The notes under the pieces: generated by a model
Told to the model about the DNA's origin: nothing
The model's input: only the letters and a program-made list of their open reading frames with translations
The model's database searches: none
Position numbers and translations under genes: made by a program
Shown here: one piece after another, positions 7,735-15,771 of the stretch
Position numbering within the stretch: position 1 is the first letter of the stretch
How the letters are laid out: each line of letters opens with the position of its first letter
Assembly (NCBI GenBank): GCA_039024435.1
Contig: JBCCQH010000081.1
Coordinates: 1 to 35,437, forward strand
DNA length: 35,437 nucleotides
Direction of reading: 5' to 3'
Origin: JBCCQH01 sp039024435
GTDB lineage: Bacteria > Bacteroidota > Bacteroidia > J057 > JADKCL01

Positions 7735-9207
7735 TCAGAACAACTCATTTACCCGGGGTTTCACCACCTTTCCCAAGGCATTGCGGGGCAATTCCGCGAC
7801 AAAGGTAATTTTACGGGGCAGTTTGTACGGGGCAAGTTTGTCTTTGGCCCAGACCAATATCTCGTCGGGCTCCGGAATGGCGCTTTGCACCGTCGCCGCC
7901 AGGGCAACGATCTGCCCGTAGGTTTCATCGGGTAAGCCCACCACCGCTACGTCCCGCAGGGCGGGATGGGTCCGAAAGACTTCTTCAATCTCCAATGCGG
8001 AGAGCTTGTAGCCGCCTGATTTTAAAATGTCGACCGAGGAGCGGCCCAGGATGCGGTAGTAGCCATTTTGGATAATGGCCATGTCCCCAGTGCGGAACCA
8101 CCCATCGATGAAGGCTTCCGCGGTCGCCTCGGGCCGATTCCAGTATTCCCGAAATACATTTGCGCTCCGCACCATGATCTCGCCTGATTCCCCGGGCGAA
8201 ACGTCTTGGTAGCGGTTGTTTACCAGTCGGATTTCCACTCCCGGTAACGGCCGTCCGACGTGTCCAGCCCGGCGCTCCCCTTTGAGAGGGTTGCTCAGGG
8301 CCATGCCGATTTCGGTCATGCCGTAGCGCTCCAGGAGCCGCTGTCCGGTCATCGTTTCCCAGCGTTCCAGAATGGTGACCGGTAGGGCCGCCGAGCCCGA
8401 GACCATCAGCCGCATGCGCATACTCGCGTCGGTCCAGCGGACCTGGACGGAGGGGGGCTGCGCTTCGTAGTGCTGAATGAGCTTTGCGTAGATGGTCGGG
8501 ACCGCCATGAAGAGAGTGAGTTCGCTGCTGCCGAGGCGTGACCAGACGGCGGTGGCCTCAAATTTGGGCAGAAACTCGCAGAGGGCTCCATTCCAGAGGG
8601 CGGTCGTCAGGATGTTGGTGATGCCGTGGACATGGTAGAGGGGAAGCACGTTCAAAATGTGGTCGTCCGGCTGCCAGCCCCAGGCTTCAGTGAGGCAAGT
8701 GACCTGGGCTTCGAGGTTGTGGTGGGTAATGATGACTCCCTTGGGCTTGCTGGTGGTTCCGCTGGTAAATAGAATCAGTGCTCCCCGGCTCGAATGGATC
8801 TCCGGGAGGGGCGGCCGCGCACTGCTTATCATTTCGTCGGTGGGAAGGAGGCTGACTCCGTGGTCGTCCGCGATGGGACGCAGTTGGTCGAGGTAGCCGG
8901 GGGCGGCGATGATCACCTCGGGAGTTGTGGTTTCAATCACGTAGCGCAGCTCGGCTGCGGGGTAACTCAAGGCCAGGGGAACCGCCATGCCTCCCGCCCG
9001 CCAAATGCCCCATTGCACACTGACGTAATCGAATCCAGGCGGAACCATCATCGCGATGCGGGCCTCGGCAAGGTCCGGGCGTCCCTTTAGCAGGATGCGG
9101 GCAATCTGTTCGGAAGCGGCCAATAGTTCGCCGTAGGTATAGGCACGGTCATCGGAGATCACGGCGAAACGGGCGGGGTGGCGCTGGGCGCGGTGGATGA
9201 TTTCCAT
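7735..9207 (-). CDS. Acyl-CoA synthetase, malonyl-CoA synthetase (MatB/ACSF3)-like
   Basis: A 490-residue adenylate-forming ligase. The P-loop-like motif is LFTSGTTSKPKGVIITH. The adenylation core has MVSGSAALP and LLERYGMTEIGMALSNPLKG. The hinge and C-terminal domain read GWFRTGDMA..., LGRSSVDILKSGGYKLSALE and ELPRNALGKVVKPRV, where the last Lys is the catalytic lysine of the family. The runs GSAALP, ERYGMTEIGMALSNPL and SVDILKSGGYKLSALEIE are characteristic of malonyl/methylmalonyl-CoA synthetases, so malonate is the best guess for substrate. A general medium-chain ligase is the alternative. Start ATG 9207 is chosen because the extended frame upstream has no family similarity and a perfect -7 promoter element lies just upstream. 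Divergent from the GT39 gene. Confidence 0.85.
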   Translation of the reverse strand: MEIIHRAQRHPARFAVISDDRAYTYGELLAASEQIARILLKGRPDLAEARIAMMVPPGFDYVSVQWGIWRAGGMAVPLALSYPAAELRYVIETTTPEVIIAAPGYLDQLRPIADDHGVSLLPTDEMISSARPPLPEIHSSRGALILFTSGTTSKPKGVIITHHNLEAQVTCLTEAWGWQPDDHILNVLPLYHVHGITNILTTALWNGALCEFLPKFEATAVWSRLGSSELTLFMAVPTIYAKLIQHYEAQPPSVQVRWTDASMRMRLMVSGSAALPVTILERWETMTGQRLLERYGMTEIGMALSNPLKGERRAGHVGRPLPGVEIRLVNNRYQDVSPGESGEIMVRSANVFREYWNRPEATAEAFIDGWFRTGDMAIIQNGYYRILGRSSVDILKSGGYKLSALEIEEVFRTHPALRDVAVVGLPDETYGQIVALAATVQSAIPEPDEILVWAKDKLAPYKLPRKITFVAELPRNALGKVVKPRVNELF

Positions 9208-9231
9208 GGTCAGGCGGTTGGGTGAACGGGG

Positions 9232-9239
9232 CAAAAATA
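9232..9239 (-). promoter_or_regulatory. -7 promoter element (TATTTTTG) of the acyl-CoA synthetase gene
   Basis: Minus-strand TATTTTTG matches TAnnTTTG at every fixed position, 24 nt ahead of ATG 9207. No TTG is found at the expected -33 spacing. It lies in the 118-nt divergent control region shared with the GT39 gene. Confidence 0.5.
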
Positions 9240-9280
9240 TGGATTTCTGCACTGGTGATTCGGGGCCGGCGGAACGAGAA

Positions 9281-9309
9281 TTGCCTTGTGGGCAACAAGC
9301 TGTATTTTG
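9281..9309 (+). promoter_or_regulatory. Promoter of the GT39 gene (TTG-N19-TATTTTG)
   Basis: TTG at 9281-9283 is followed after 19 nt by TATTTTG at 9303-9309, which is one base shorter than TAnnTTTG. The implied transcript start falls about 10 nt before ATG 9326, which supports that start over the longer frame. Confidence 0.45.
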
Positions 9310-9325
9310 CGGGCGAATATTCCGC

Positions 9326-10807
9326 ATGGCTGAGCGACTTGACCATACCGCCCTTGATCGCTGGAATGTCGCCCGTCCCTGGGCGCTGCCCTTGCTGTTT
9401 TTTGTGGGCAATCTTGCGCTCAAGTTGCCGGGATTGACTGGATCGGACATCGCCCTCGATGAGCCATTTTCCGTTTTTTATGCGCAGCAGTCATTGCCAG
9501 AGTTGTTCGAATTGTTTCCACGGGAGAACAATCCGCCCTTGCATTTTTTGGTGCTGCACGCATTCATTGCGGTTTTTGGGGTGTCGGCTTGGGTGGTGCG
9601 CCTGCCCTCGTTGCTCTTTTCCTGCTTGAGTGCGGCGCTGTTGTTTCGAACGGGCACACGACATTTCAGTGCGGGAACCGGACTAGTGACGGCAGTGCTG
9701 TTTAGCCTGAGCAATTTTCATATTTACCATGCCCATGAGGCTCGGGCCTACAGTCTGCTGGTGTTGCTGACAATTCTGGCATTGGATCGCTTTTTGCGAT
9801 TGGTGGATGAGCCGGATCGGATGGTGCATTATGCTTGGTTGGCGCTGTGGAATGTGCTGCTGATTTACACGCATTTTCTGGGGTTTTGGGTGCTTATGGC
9901 GCAGGGAGCCGCATTTTTTTTGCTGCCGGATAAGCGCAAAGTGTGGTGGCGGCTGGGATTGGCCTTTCTGGCCAGTGCCCTGGCGTATCTGCCTTATTTC
10001 TACGTGGTCATGGCCCGGATGAACAATTACGCCAGTGTCGGGACCTGGGTGCCGCAGCCGGAGTGGACCCAGCTCTACGGAAATATTAATCGGTTTTTGA
10101 ATGGCCGGTGGGTGACCGTGATCGCGGGGACCAGTGCTTTGATTGCGGTACTTTGGGGTGGGCGGAGCCGGCGGGATCCCGGACAGATGCGCAAATGGTG
10201 GATGTTACTGCTGGTGTTTGGGCTGATGTACGGGGGAATGTACGGGGTGTCTTTCCTCACCGCTCCGATGTTTTTGGACCGCTATCTGCTGTTTGTGACG
10301 GTGCCGATGTTTCTGTTGTTGGCGGCGCTGCTGGTAGAAGGTCCGATAGATCCGCGCCTCAAGATTGCCCTGGCGGTTCTGGTTGCAGCTGCGATGCTCA
10401 TTTTCGTACAAATCAATCCCCCAAACGGGCGCCCGGTTGCGGCATTGGCGGAGCGGGTAAAGGCAGAGCGGAAGCTGGGGGCTCCGGTGATCATCTGCCC
10501 TCCCTACCGGGACAAGACGCTGCTTTACCACTTGGATCGCGCCGCTTTTCGGCGGTATCGGGAAAAGGACCGTTGGCTGAACGATCAGGCAATCTACCCG
10601 GTTCAGGCATTTTCTGAGCTGTCCGCGGATATCTTACAAGGACCGCGCGTCGTTTTTGTGGACGCCGACAGCCGATTCACCCATCCCGGCAATGGGATCG
10701 AAGACAGTCTGCGAAAATATTATTCCCAGGTTACCACGGAGGAGTTCGGCTCGGCTTGGCGGGTGTTGTGCTTTGAAAAAAAGCGCTCTCAGCAATCTCA
10801 ACCATGA
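9326..10807 (+). CDS. Multi-pass membrane glycosyltransferase, GT39/PMT-like (GT-C fold)
   Basis: A 493-residue protein with about ten hydrophobic membrane segments. The first periplasmic loop has LDEPFSVFYAQQSLPELFEL followed by NNPPLHFLVLH, the acidic-loop pattern of dolichyl-/polyprenyl-phosphate sugar transferases (GT39, ArnT, PMT_2). Further on, HIYHAHEARAYSLLVLLTIL is also typical of the family. These enzymes transfer a sugar from a lipid-phosphate donor to a protein or envelope glycan at the outer face of the inner membrane; donor and acceptor are unknown here. The start at ATG 9326 (MAERLDHTALDRW) is preferred because the frame upstream to 9197 overlaps the ligase gene and carries no membrane segment. 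Its stop overlaps the next start by 4 nt (ATGA), so the two genes are translationally linked. Confidence 0.8.
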   Translation: MAERLDHTALDRWNVARPWALPLLFFVGNLALKLPGLTGSDIALDEPFSVFYAQQSLPELFELFPRENNPPLHFLVLHAFIAVFGVSAWVVRLPSLLFSCLSAALLFRTGTRHFSAGTGLVTAVLFSLSNFHIYHAHEARAYSLLVLLTILALDRFLRLVDEPDRMVHYAWLALWNVLLIYTHFLGFWVLMAQGAAFFLLPDKRKVWWRLGLAFLASALAYLPYFYVVMARMNNYASVGTWVPQPEWTQLYGNINRFLNGRWVTVIAGTSALIAVLWGGRSRRDPGQMRKWWMLLLVFGLMYGGMYGVSFLTAPMFLDRYLLFVTVPMFLLLAALLVEGPIDPRLKIALAVLVAAAMLIFVQINPPNGRPVAALAERVKAERKLGAPVIICPPYRDKTLLYHLDRAAFRRYREKDRWLNDQAIYPVQAFSELSADILQGPRVVFVDADSRFTHPGNGIEDSLRKYYSQVTTEEFGSAWRVLCFEKKRSQQSQP

Positions 10808-11598
10808 AACCGCCCCTTTATCTCCTTTTGATTTTGCTGCCCACCGCAATGTGGAGCCAGACGGTGTACGATACGATTTTCGTCGTCAATTGCGTCAGCA
10901 ATCCGCCGACTTCGGACTTCATTTGCGATACTGGCAAGTGCGAGGGCCCTTGCATCGCATACTTTACAAATGAAAATTTTTTATTGCGCGGCACGTTTCG
11001 CGACGGTCAGCCGATGGACAGTGTGATCAATTACTTTCCCAGCGGACAAATGGAATACGTTTTCATTCCCAGCAGGGGCAATAAGCACGGGCGATCAATT
11101 GATTACTACCCCAGTGGGCGGCAGAAATCTGAGTACGACGTAGCACGGCGCACCTCGGCGGAATATTACCCTTCTGGCCAGGTGAAGGAGCGTAGCCGCT
11201 GGGATCGAAAATTTGCGGTGTCTTCCGAGGAATTTCGGCCTGATGGAACCCTCTGCCAAAAAACGCGGCCCCGGGCGCAATTTCGCTACGATGATCGGGG
11301 TGCATGGCGGGAGAAAATCCGATTTAAACCGGTCCGCGCTTCCGACGAGACTTCCAGTGCGTTCCAGCGTTACAAGTATCGCTGGGAGTCGTTTGTGGGG
11401 CGGGGCCAGATGGTGCGTCGCATCGACCACCGGATCTACGATTTCCCCGGAACCTATTTTGCCGAACACCTCCTCGACATTGATACGAGTGATTTTGAAG
11501 AAGTCGTACTCTACCGGGAAGGCCAGCCCCACGCTCGGCCGACGTTTCTGCTGGATTACGCGGACGGTGAGTTGATATATCTCAGAAGCGGTTTATAA
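10804..11598 (+). CDS. Secreted YwqK/MORN-like repeat protein, 3' end replaced by a MITE
   Basis: 264 codons. It begins with a signal peptide (MKPPLYLLLILLPTAMWSQ, cleavage after WS or SQ). Residues 58-140 contain repeated NYFPSGQMEYVF, DYYPSGRQKSEYD, EYYPSGQVKERS and EFRPDGTLCQ units, the MORN_2/YwqK-type beta-hairpin repeat common in Bacteroidota exported proteins. The C-terminal third (residues 180-258) is unassigned. The ATG overlaps the stop of the glycosyltransferase gene, which points to a linked envelope role, but no function is known. The last four codons (AGA AGC GGT TTA, then TAA) lie largely in the left end of a MITE inserted at 11585. The original gene probably ran on for 31 more codons, now found at 11748-11843. 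Whether the shortened protein works is unknown. Confidence 0.8.
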   Translation: MKPPLYLLLILLPTAMWSQTVYDTIFVVNCVSNPPTSDFICDTGKCEGPCIAYFTNENFLLRGTFRDGQPMDSVINYFPSGQMEYVFIPSRGNKHGRSIDYYPSGRQKSEYDVARRTSAEYYPSGQVKERSRWDRKFAVSSEEFRPDGTLCQKTRPRAQFRYDDRGAWREKIRFKPVRASDETSSAFQRYKYRWESFVGRGQMVRRIDHRIYDFPGTYFAEHLLDIDTSDFEEVVLYREGQPHARPTFLLDYADGELIYLRSGL

Positions 11599-11745
11599 TT
11601 GGTTTGTGAAATTTGCTGGCGCAGATTTTTTTGTCGATCAAAGCTCATTTTGGAGTCCATAGCCCGAGCTAGGGGCAAGAAAATAGCTGAAGCGGGGCGG
11701 AAAAGATGCCATAGCAAAATCGCAGAATTAAATTTAAACCCCCTC
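11585..11745 (+). mobile_element. Hairpin MITE, copy 1 (161 bp, TCA duplication)
   Basis: It begins GAAGCGGTTTATAATTGG and ends TTAAATTTAAACCCCCTC, with TCA on both sides (11582-11584 and 11746-11748). The element is one imperfect palindrome. The apical stem CCATAGC/GCTA-GG closes the tetraloop CCGA at 11664-11667, within a base of the midpoint. It contains no reading frame. It interrupts the 3' end of the YwqK-like gene. It is opposite in orientation to copy 2 at 13529, and together they bracket lpd. Confidence 0.88.
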
Positions 11746-11747
11746 TC

Positions 11748-11843
11748 ATGGTTCGGTGGAAGATGGCCAAAGATTGGGTGGAGGTGGTGCGCACGGGGCG
11801 TACCGGAGTTCACGCCTTGATCGAGAAGTTGGCGCGGGAATAA
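11748..11843 (+). pseudogene. Severed 31-codon C-terminal tail of the YwqK-like gene
   Basis: Joining the base at 11584 to the base at 11749 (that is, removing the MITE and one TCA) turns the codons CTC-AGA into CTC-ATG. The frame then continues MVRWKMAKDWVEVVRTGRTG and VHALIEKLARE to TAA at 11841-11843. The reading frame of the 10804 gene is preserved exactly, giving an ancestral protein of about 291 residues ending in a charged helix. The tail has its own ATG but no evident promoter apart from the MITE end. An independent small gene is the less likely alternative. Confidence 0.6.
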
Positions 11844-11984
11844 CCGGTGTCGAAGCACGGGTAAAAGGCGATCAGGCGAAGGTGGATTCCAAATTGATTC
11901 GCGAGAAGGGCCAGCACAGCAAGATGACTGAACCGATGGGGCAAACGGATAATTTCGTGGGGATGCCGATTGTAGGGATTTCCG

Positions 11985-12015
11985 TTGTAAAATGTGTGGC
12001 GATGCGATAACTTAG
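11985..12015 (+). promoter_or_regulatory. lpd promoter (TTG-N20-TAACTTAG)
   Basis: TTG at 11985-11987, 20-nt spacer, then TAACTTAG at 12008-12015 (one mismatch to TAnnTTTG). The implied leader is about 35 nt before ATG 12056. Between the severed tail (ends 11843) and this promoter I see nothing else. Confidence 0.5.
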
Positions 12016-12055
12016 CCATTGAATATCGGATATCATCCATCCAAAAAATAACGCC

Positions 12056-13468
12056 ATGGCGGAAAAAAAATATGACGTCGTCGTGATCGGGTCGGGCCCG
12101 GGCGGCTACGTGGCTGCGGTCCGGGCCGCACAGCTCGATTTTAAAACTGCGATCATTGAGCGCTACCCGACGCTGGGAGGAACCTGCCTGAATGTGGGGT
12201 GCATCCCTTCAAAAGCTTTGCTGGACTCCACCCATCATTTTCACGATGCGATCCACAAATTTGCCGATCATGGGATCAAAGTTGGGTCAGTGGGCGTGGA
12301 CATGCCGCAGATGATCAAGCGCAAGGCGGAAGTCGTCAAGGCAACCACTGACGGCGTCGATTTTCTGATGAGCAAGAACAAAATCGACGTCTACCACGGA
12401 CACGGCAGCTTCAAAGACAAAAATACGATCTCCATCAAAAAGGACGATGGGTCTACTGAGGAGATCAAGACCGACAAGACCATCATTGCTACCGGTTCCA
12501 AGCCTGCGACCATTCCGGGCGTAGAAATCGACAAGAAGCGGGTCATTTCGTCGACGGCGGCGTTGAAAATCGATGCGGTACCTAAGCGCATGGTCGTCAT
12601 CGGAGCCGGGGTAATCGGGCTGGAAATGGGCTCAGTATTTGCCCGGCTCGGAACGGAGGTAGAGGTCGTGGAGTATACCAACAAGGCCATCGGGGGGATG
12701 GACGGCTCGATGGGCCGGGAGATTGTAAAGGTGCTGAGGAAGGAATTGAACTTCAAGTTTCACTTCAAGCACAAGGTGACCGGTGTCAAAGCGGCCGAGA
12801 ACTCGGCTACGGTAACCGCCGAGGCGCCCGATGGCTCCACGGTTGAATTTGAGGGCGACTACGTCCTCGTGGCGACGGGTCGCCGACCCTACACTGATAA
12901 TCTGGGGCTGGAAAAGATCGGCATTGCCGAACTCGAACGTGGCCGCATTCCGGTCGACGGTAACCTCATGACCTCGGTTGATGGCGTCTACGCCATTGGG
13001 GACGTAATCAAGGGCGCTATGCTTGCCCACAAAGCTTCGGAAGAAGGGGTTTTTGTGGCGGAAAAGATCGCTGGGCACCACCCCCACATCAACTACCGCG
13101 CAATCCCGAATGTGGTCTACACCTGGCCGGAAGTGGCCGGGGTGGGCTTCACCGAAGAAGAGCTCAAAGCGGACAAGGTACCCTACAATTCCGGAAATTT
13201 TTACTTCCGGGCCAGCGGTCGGGCCCGTGCGGCCGACGACACCAATGGTCTCGTAAAGGTACTTACGCACAAAGAAACGGACGAGATGCTGGGGATGCAC
13301 ATCATCGGTGCTCGGGCGGCGGACATGATCATGGAAGGGGTAATCGGACTTGAATACCGGGCTTCGGCGGAGGACATCGGGATCTTCTCCCACGCCCATC
13401 CGACCTATTCGGAAAGCATCAAGGAGGCCGCGCTGGACGCAACCGGAAAGCGGGCCATTCACAAATAG
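12056..13468 (+). CDS. lpdA: Dihydrolipoyl dehydrogenase (E3)
   Basis: A 470-residue flavoprotein disulfide reductase. An FAD-binding GSGPGG motif lies at residues 12-17. The redox-active disulfide sits in GGTCLNVGCIPSKALLDS (Cys44/Cys49), spaced exactly as in E3 enzymes. The NAD-binding motif is VVIGAGVIGLEMGSVF. The second FAD motif is SVDGVYAIGDV. The C-terminal HAHPTYSES carries the His-Glu pair that acts as base at the partner active site of the dimer. The enzyme reoxidises lipoamide in pyruvate, 2-oxoglutarate and branched-chain dehydrogenase complexes or in the glycine cleavage system. No E1/E2 genes are adjacent, so it probably serves several complexes from its own promoter. It lies between two inverted MITE copies (11585 and 13529), and its terminator lies directly before the second. 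Confidence 0.96.
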   Translation: MAEKKYDVVVIGSGPGGYVAAVRAAQLDFKTAIIERYPTLGGTCLNVGCIPSKALLDSTHHFHDAIHKFADHGIKVGSVGVDMPQMIKRKAEVVKATTDGVDFLMSKNKIDVYHGHGSFKDKNTISIKKDDGSTEEIKTDKTIIATGSKPATIPGVEIDKKRVISSTAALKIDAVPKRMVVIGAGVIGLEMGSVFARLGTEVEVVEYTNKAIGGMDGSMGREIVKVLRKELNFKFHFKHKVTGVKAAENSATVTAEAPDGSTVEFEGDYVLVATGRRPYTDNLGLEKIGIAELERGRIPVDGNLMTSVDGVYAIGDVIKGAMLAHKASEEGVFVAEKIAGHHPHINYRAIPNVVYTWPEVAGVGFTEEELKADKVPYNSGNFYFRASGRARAADDTNGLVKVLTHKETDEMLGMHIIGARAADMIMEGVIGLEYRASAEDIGIFSHAHPTYSESIKEAALDATGKRAIHK

Positions 13469-13490
13469 GCGTTTCTACGCCAACAACAGA

Positions 13491-13523
13491 AACCGGTGGT
13501 CGCAGTTGCGGCGGCCGGTTTTT
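13491..13523 (+). terminator. Intrinsic terminator of lpd
   Basis: AACCGG (13491-13496) pairs with CCGGTT (13515-13520), with additional inner pairing of GTCGC and GCGGC, followed by a T run. It is 22 nt after the lpd stop. The MITE target duplication begins 3 nt beyond it. Confidence 0.7.
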
Positions 13524-13528
13524 GCTTA

Positions 13529-13689
13529 GAAGCTGTTTACATTTAATCCTGCGATTTTGCTATGGCATCTTTTTCTGCCCCTCTTCAGCTATTTTCTCGC
13601 CCCTAGCTCGGGCTATGGACTCCAAAATGAGCTTTGATCGACAAAAAAATCTGCGCTAGCAAATTTCACAAACCAATTTTAAACCGCTT
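13529..13689 (-). mobile_element. Hairpin MITE, copy 2 (161 bp, TTA duplication)
   Basis: It begins GAAGCTGTTTACATTTAATC, ends CCAATTTTAAACCGCTTC, and is flanked by TTA (13526-13528 and 13690-13692). The tetraloop TCGG at 13608-13611 is centred on the element midpoint. Orientation is opposite to copies 1, 3 and 4. It sits between the lpd terminator and the small membrane-protein gene and carries no reading frame. Confidence 0.88.
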
Positions 13690-13709
13690 CTTAGGCACAG
13701 GTGGACCAG

Positions 13710-14069
13710 TTATTTTTTGCGGTCGGGTTTCCCTAAGCGGGCCAGGACCGCCAGCAGTACGCCCAGCAGCATCGCCCACGTACCAATGGCAACCGCTCCA
13801 AGTTTGTGCCCCTGCCACCAGGTTCCACCCGCTACGATTCCCGCGATGGTGATGAGCAGCCATGCGGATCGGCCGGCAAAGCGTCCCGGAAAAAAGCCCA
13901 AGAGGGCGACCAAGGGTCCGATCACCGCCATCCAGTAACCGGCCTGCACCCCCAACTCGGACCGAAATCCACCGACGGAAATGGCATCAAGGGACATCAG
14001 TGGCAAAAAGCCGGAACCGAGCAGGACCAATCCTGCGGCAATACTGAGATATTTGGACAATTGCTGCAT
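13710..14069 (-). CDS. Small integral membrane protein, function unknown
   Basis: A 119-residue protein starting MQQLSKYLSIAAGLVLLGSG at ATG 14069. The longer frame upstream overlaps the divergent phosphodiesterase gene and is not used. I count four hydrophobic segments (about residues 8-26, 43-62, 68-86 and 92-110) separated by short loops with GFRSELGVQAGYW and GGTWWQGHKLG, and a basic tail KPDRKK. No catalytic motif or family is recognised. It is divergently arranged with the gene at 14100, with only 30 nt between starts, so the two may share control sequences. MITE copy 2 ends 20 nt beyond its stop codon. Confidence 0.65.
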   Translation of the reverse strand: MQQLSKYLSIAAGLVLLGSGFLPLMSLDAISVGGFRSELGVQAGYWMAVIGPLVALLGFFPGRFAGRSAWLLITIAGIVAGGTWWQGHKLGAVAIGTWAMLLGVLLAVLARLGKPDRKK

Positions 14070-14099
14070 CCTGATCTTAAGATGGCGTAATTTGCGAAA

Positions 14100-14591
14100 A
14101 TGGGCGACAAAAACACAGTTTACCGAATGGGAGTGATCTCCGACAATCACGGCCAATTGCGACCGGAGTCAGTCGAGTTGCTTGAGGGGGTGGATGAAAT
14201 TTGGCATGCTGGTGATTACGGGAAGGTGGAATTGCTGGAGGCATTGCGGGCCATCGCCCCGCTGACCTACGTATCTGGCAATGTGGATGGTTGGAAACCT
14301 CCACTAACGGCAACGAAAACTGTCTGTGGTCACAAAATCCACTTGTTGCACCGGATTTCTGATCTTGCACTCGACCCCGTTGCAGAGGAAATCGATTTGG
14401 TGATATACGGGCACTCGCACAAACCGGCCCGGGAGGTGCATCATGGGGTGACCTACCTGAATCCTGGGGCAGCGGGGCGGCGGCGCTTCCACTTGCCGCT
14501 GACCCAGGCGGTAATCCACATCTCACCCACCGGATTCGAAATCCAGTTTTGGGAATTGCCCGAAAAAACCCAGTTTATCCTGGGAGCCTAG
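14100..14591 (+). CDS. YfcE/MJ0936-type metallophosphoesterase
   Basis: A 163-residue calcineurin-like phosphoesterase of the short YfcE/MJ0936 type. Metal-ligand motifs in order are ISDNHG (Asp15, His17), HAGDYGK, SGNVDGW (GN..D) and IYGHSHKP, all present and correctly spaced. Members hydrolyse phosphodiesters such as bis-pNPP in vitro and need Mn or a similar metal; the natural substrate is not known. ATG 14100 is used; an internal ATG at 14127 (MGVISDNHG) would still keep the first motif and is a reasonable alternative. It converges on the DUF1016 nuclease gene, with 19 nt between stops and no obvious terminator. Confidence 0.88.
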   Translation: MGDKNTVYRMGVISDNHGQLRPESVELLEGVDEIWHAGDYGKVELLEALRAIAPLTYVSGNVDGWKPPLTATKTVCGHKIHLLHRISDLALDPVAEEIDLVIYGHSHKPAREVHHGVTYLNPGAAGRRRFHLPLTQAVIHISPTGFEIQFWELPEKTQFILGA

Positions 14592-14610
14592 ACGACAATC
14601 CCGGGCAGCC

Positions 14611-15771
14611 TCAGGAGGCAAGCTTTTGCAACTCTTTCATCATGTAGCGTTCCAGCATCGTTTTTTCTGGCAATTGCAGCATGTACTGCTGAACAAATAT
14701 GTTCTCGTCCAGCCCTGCGGTGGCAAATTTCACCAAGGCCTCGTCTTTGTGGCCGACCATCAAAATTCCCACCGGAGGATTGTCATTCGGTTCGCTGACC
14801 TCCGCTTTGTAGTACGCAAGGTAGGAATTGAGTTGACCGATTGCGGCGTGGGTAAACGCTCCCACCTTCAGTTCGATGAGGACGTGGCATTTCAATATCC
14901 GGTGGTAAAACAACAGATCAATGAAATAGTACGATTCACCGATCAAAATCCGCTTTTGCCGGCCTTCGAGGCAAAATCCATTGCCCAATTCAAGGATAAA
15001 CTTCTGCAGGTTGTTCAGCAAAGCTGCCTCCAGCGTCGATTCCTCCAATAAACTCGCCTCCGGTATGTCCAAGAACTCAAACGTATAGAGGTCCTTAACA
15101 ATATTGTGAGGATCGGGGGGATGGATCTGGGATTGGATCAGCCGAATAAATTCTTCAGGATTGGCTAAGAAGCCGGACCGCTCAAAGAAGAGGGTTTCAA
15201 TTTGTCTTTTGAGCTCCCGCACACTCCAAGTCCCTTTGATGCTTTCCAGTTCATAAAAGGTTCTTTTGAGTTGGTCATCGATCTTTAAAAGCTCGACAAA
15301 ATGGGAGTAGGAGAGTTTTTTCAAAAGTTGTTCTGCCGGCGTAAATAGCTTGTTATTAGAGTATTGGAATTCTTGGGACAGTGTCCCAAGAATTCGATTC
15401 GTACTTTTTTCCGCCGACAAATCCACAAATTCATCATCTTTTAGAGTTTCCACGACGCCCGCCGGAAGCCGATGGCGGAACTTGCCTTGAAGGGCCGCTT
15501 GGATCTGTGGGTAACACTGGTAAAATTGCCGACAACGCGAGAGCTCCGGAGCCGTCAGGCCGCGGATTGTCAGCTTTTTTGCCAAATGTTTCAGTAAGTG
15601 TCCACCGTATTCAGCCCGATTTGCACCATTTTGTTCAAATTCGATGATATACATACCGATCATCCAATTGCGAATGGTGAGTGACTGATTAATTGCACGG
15701 TTGGCATTCGCTTGCATTCCTTGGTGGACATAAGAAATGCGTTCGATCAACGCCTCAAAGTCTTTCTTCAC
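14611..15771 (-). CDS. DUF1016/YhcG-family PDDEXK nuclease
   Basis: About 386 residues if read from GTG 15771. The N-terminal DUF1016_N-like region has SLTIRNWMIGMYIIEFEQNG, AEYGGHLLKHLAKKL, and TAPELSRCRQFYQCYPQIQ. The C-terminal nuclease domain shows FIDLLFYHRILKCHVLIELK, that is, the catalytic Asp and the E-x-K pair, then AIGQLNSYLAYY and PVGILMVGHKDEALV. The family is widespread near restriction or other accessory genes and is thought to act on DNA, but this gene stands alone. The frame upstream to 16287 is antisense to the thioesterase gene and is rejected. GTG 15771 keeps FEALIERISYVHQG, which aligns with the family; ATG 15717 is the alternative. Base composition is visibly more AT-rich than the neighbours, suggesting transfer. 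Confidence 0.82.
   Translation of the reverse strand: MKKDFEALIERISYVHQGMQANANRAINQSLTIRNWMIGMYIIEFEQNGANRAEYGGHLLKHLAKKLTIRGLTAPELSRCRQFYQCYPQIQAALQGKFRHRLPAGVVETLKDDEFVDLSAEKSTNRILGTLSQEFQYSNNKLFTPAEQLLKKLSYSHFVELLKIDDQLKRTFYELESIKGTWSVRELKRQIETLFFERSGFLANPEEFIRLIQSQIHPPDPHNIVKDLYTFEFLDIPEASLLEESTLEAALLNNLQKFILELGNGFCLEGRQKRILIGESYYFIDLLFYHRILKCHVLIELKVGAFTHAAIGQLNSYLAYYKAEVSEPNDNPPVGILMVGHKDEALVKFATAGLDENIFVQQYMLQLPEKTMLERYMMKELQKLAS

Noticed and set aside
11810..12040. A 76-codon minus-strand frame between the MITE and lpd
   Set aside because: Its composition does not look like protein, it overlaps the lpd promoter, and no start signal supports it.
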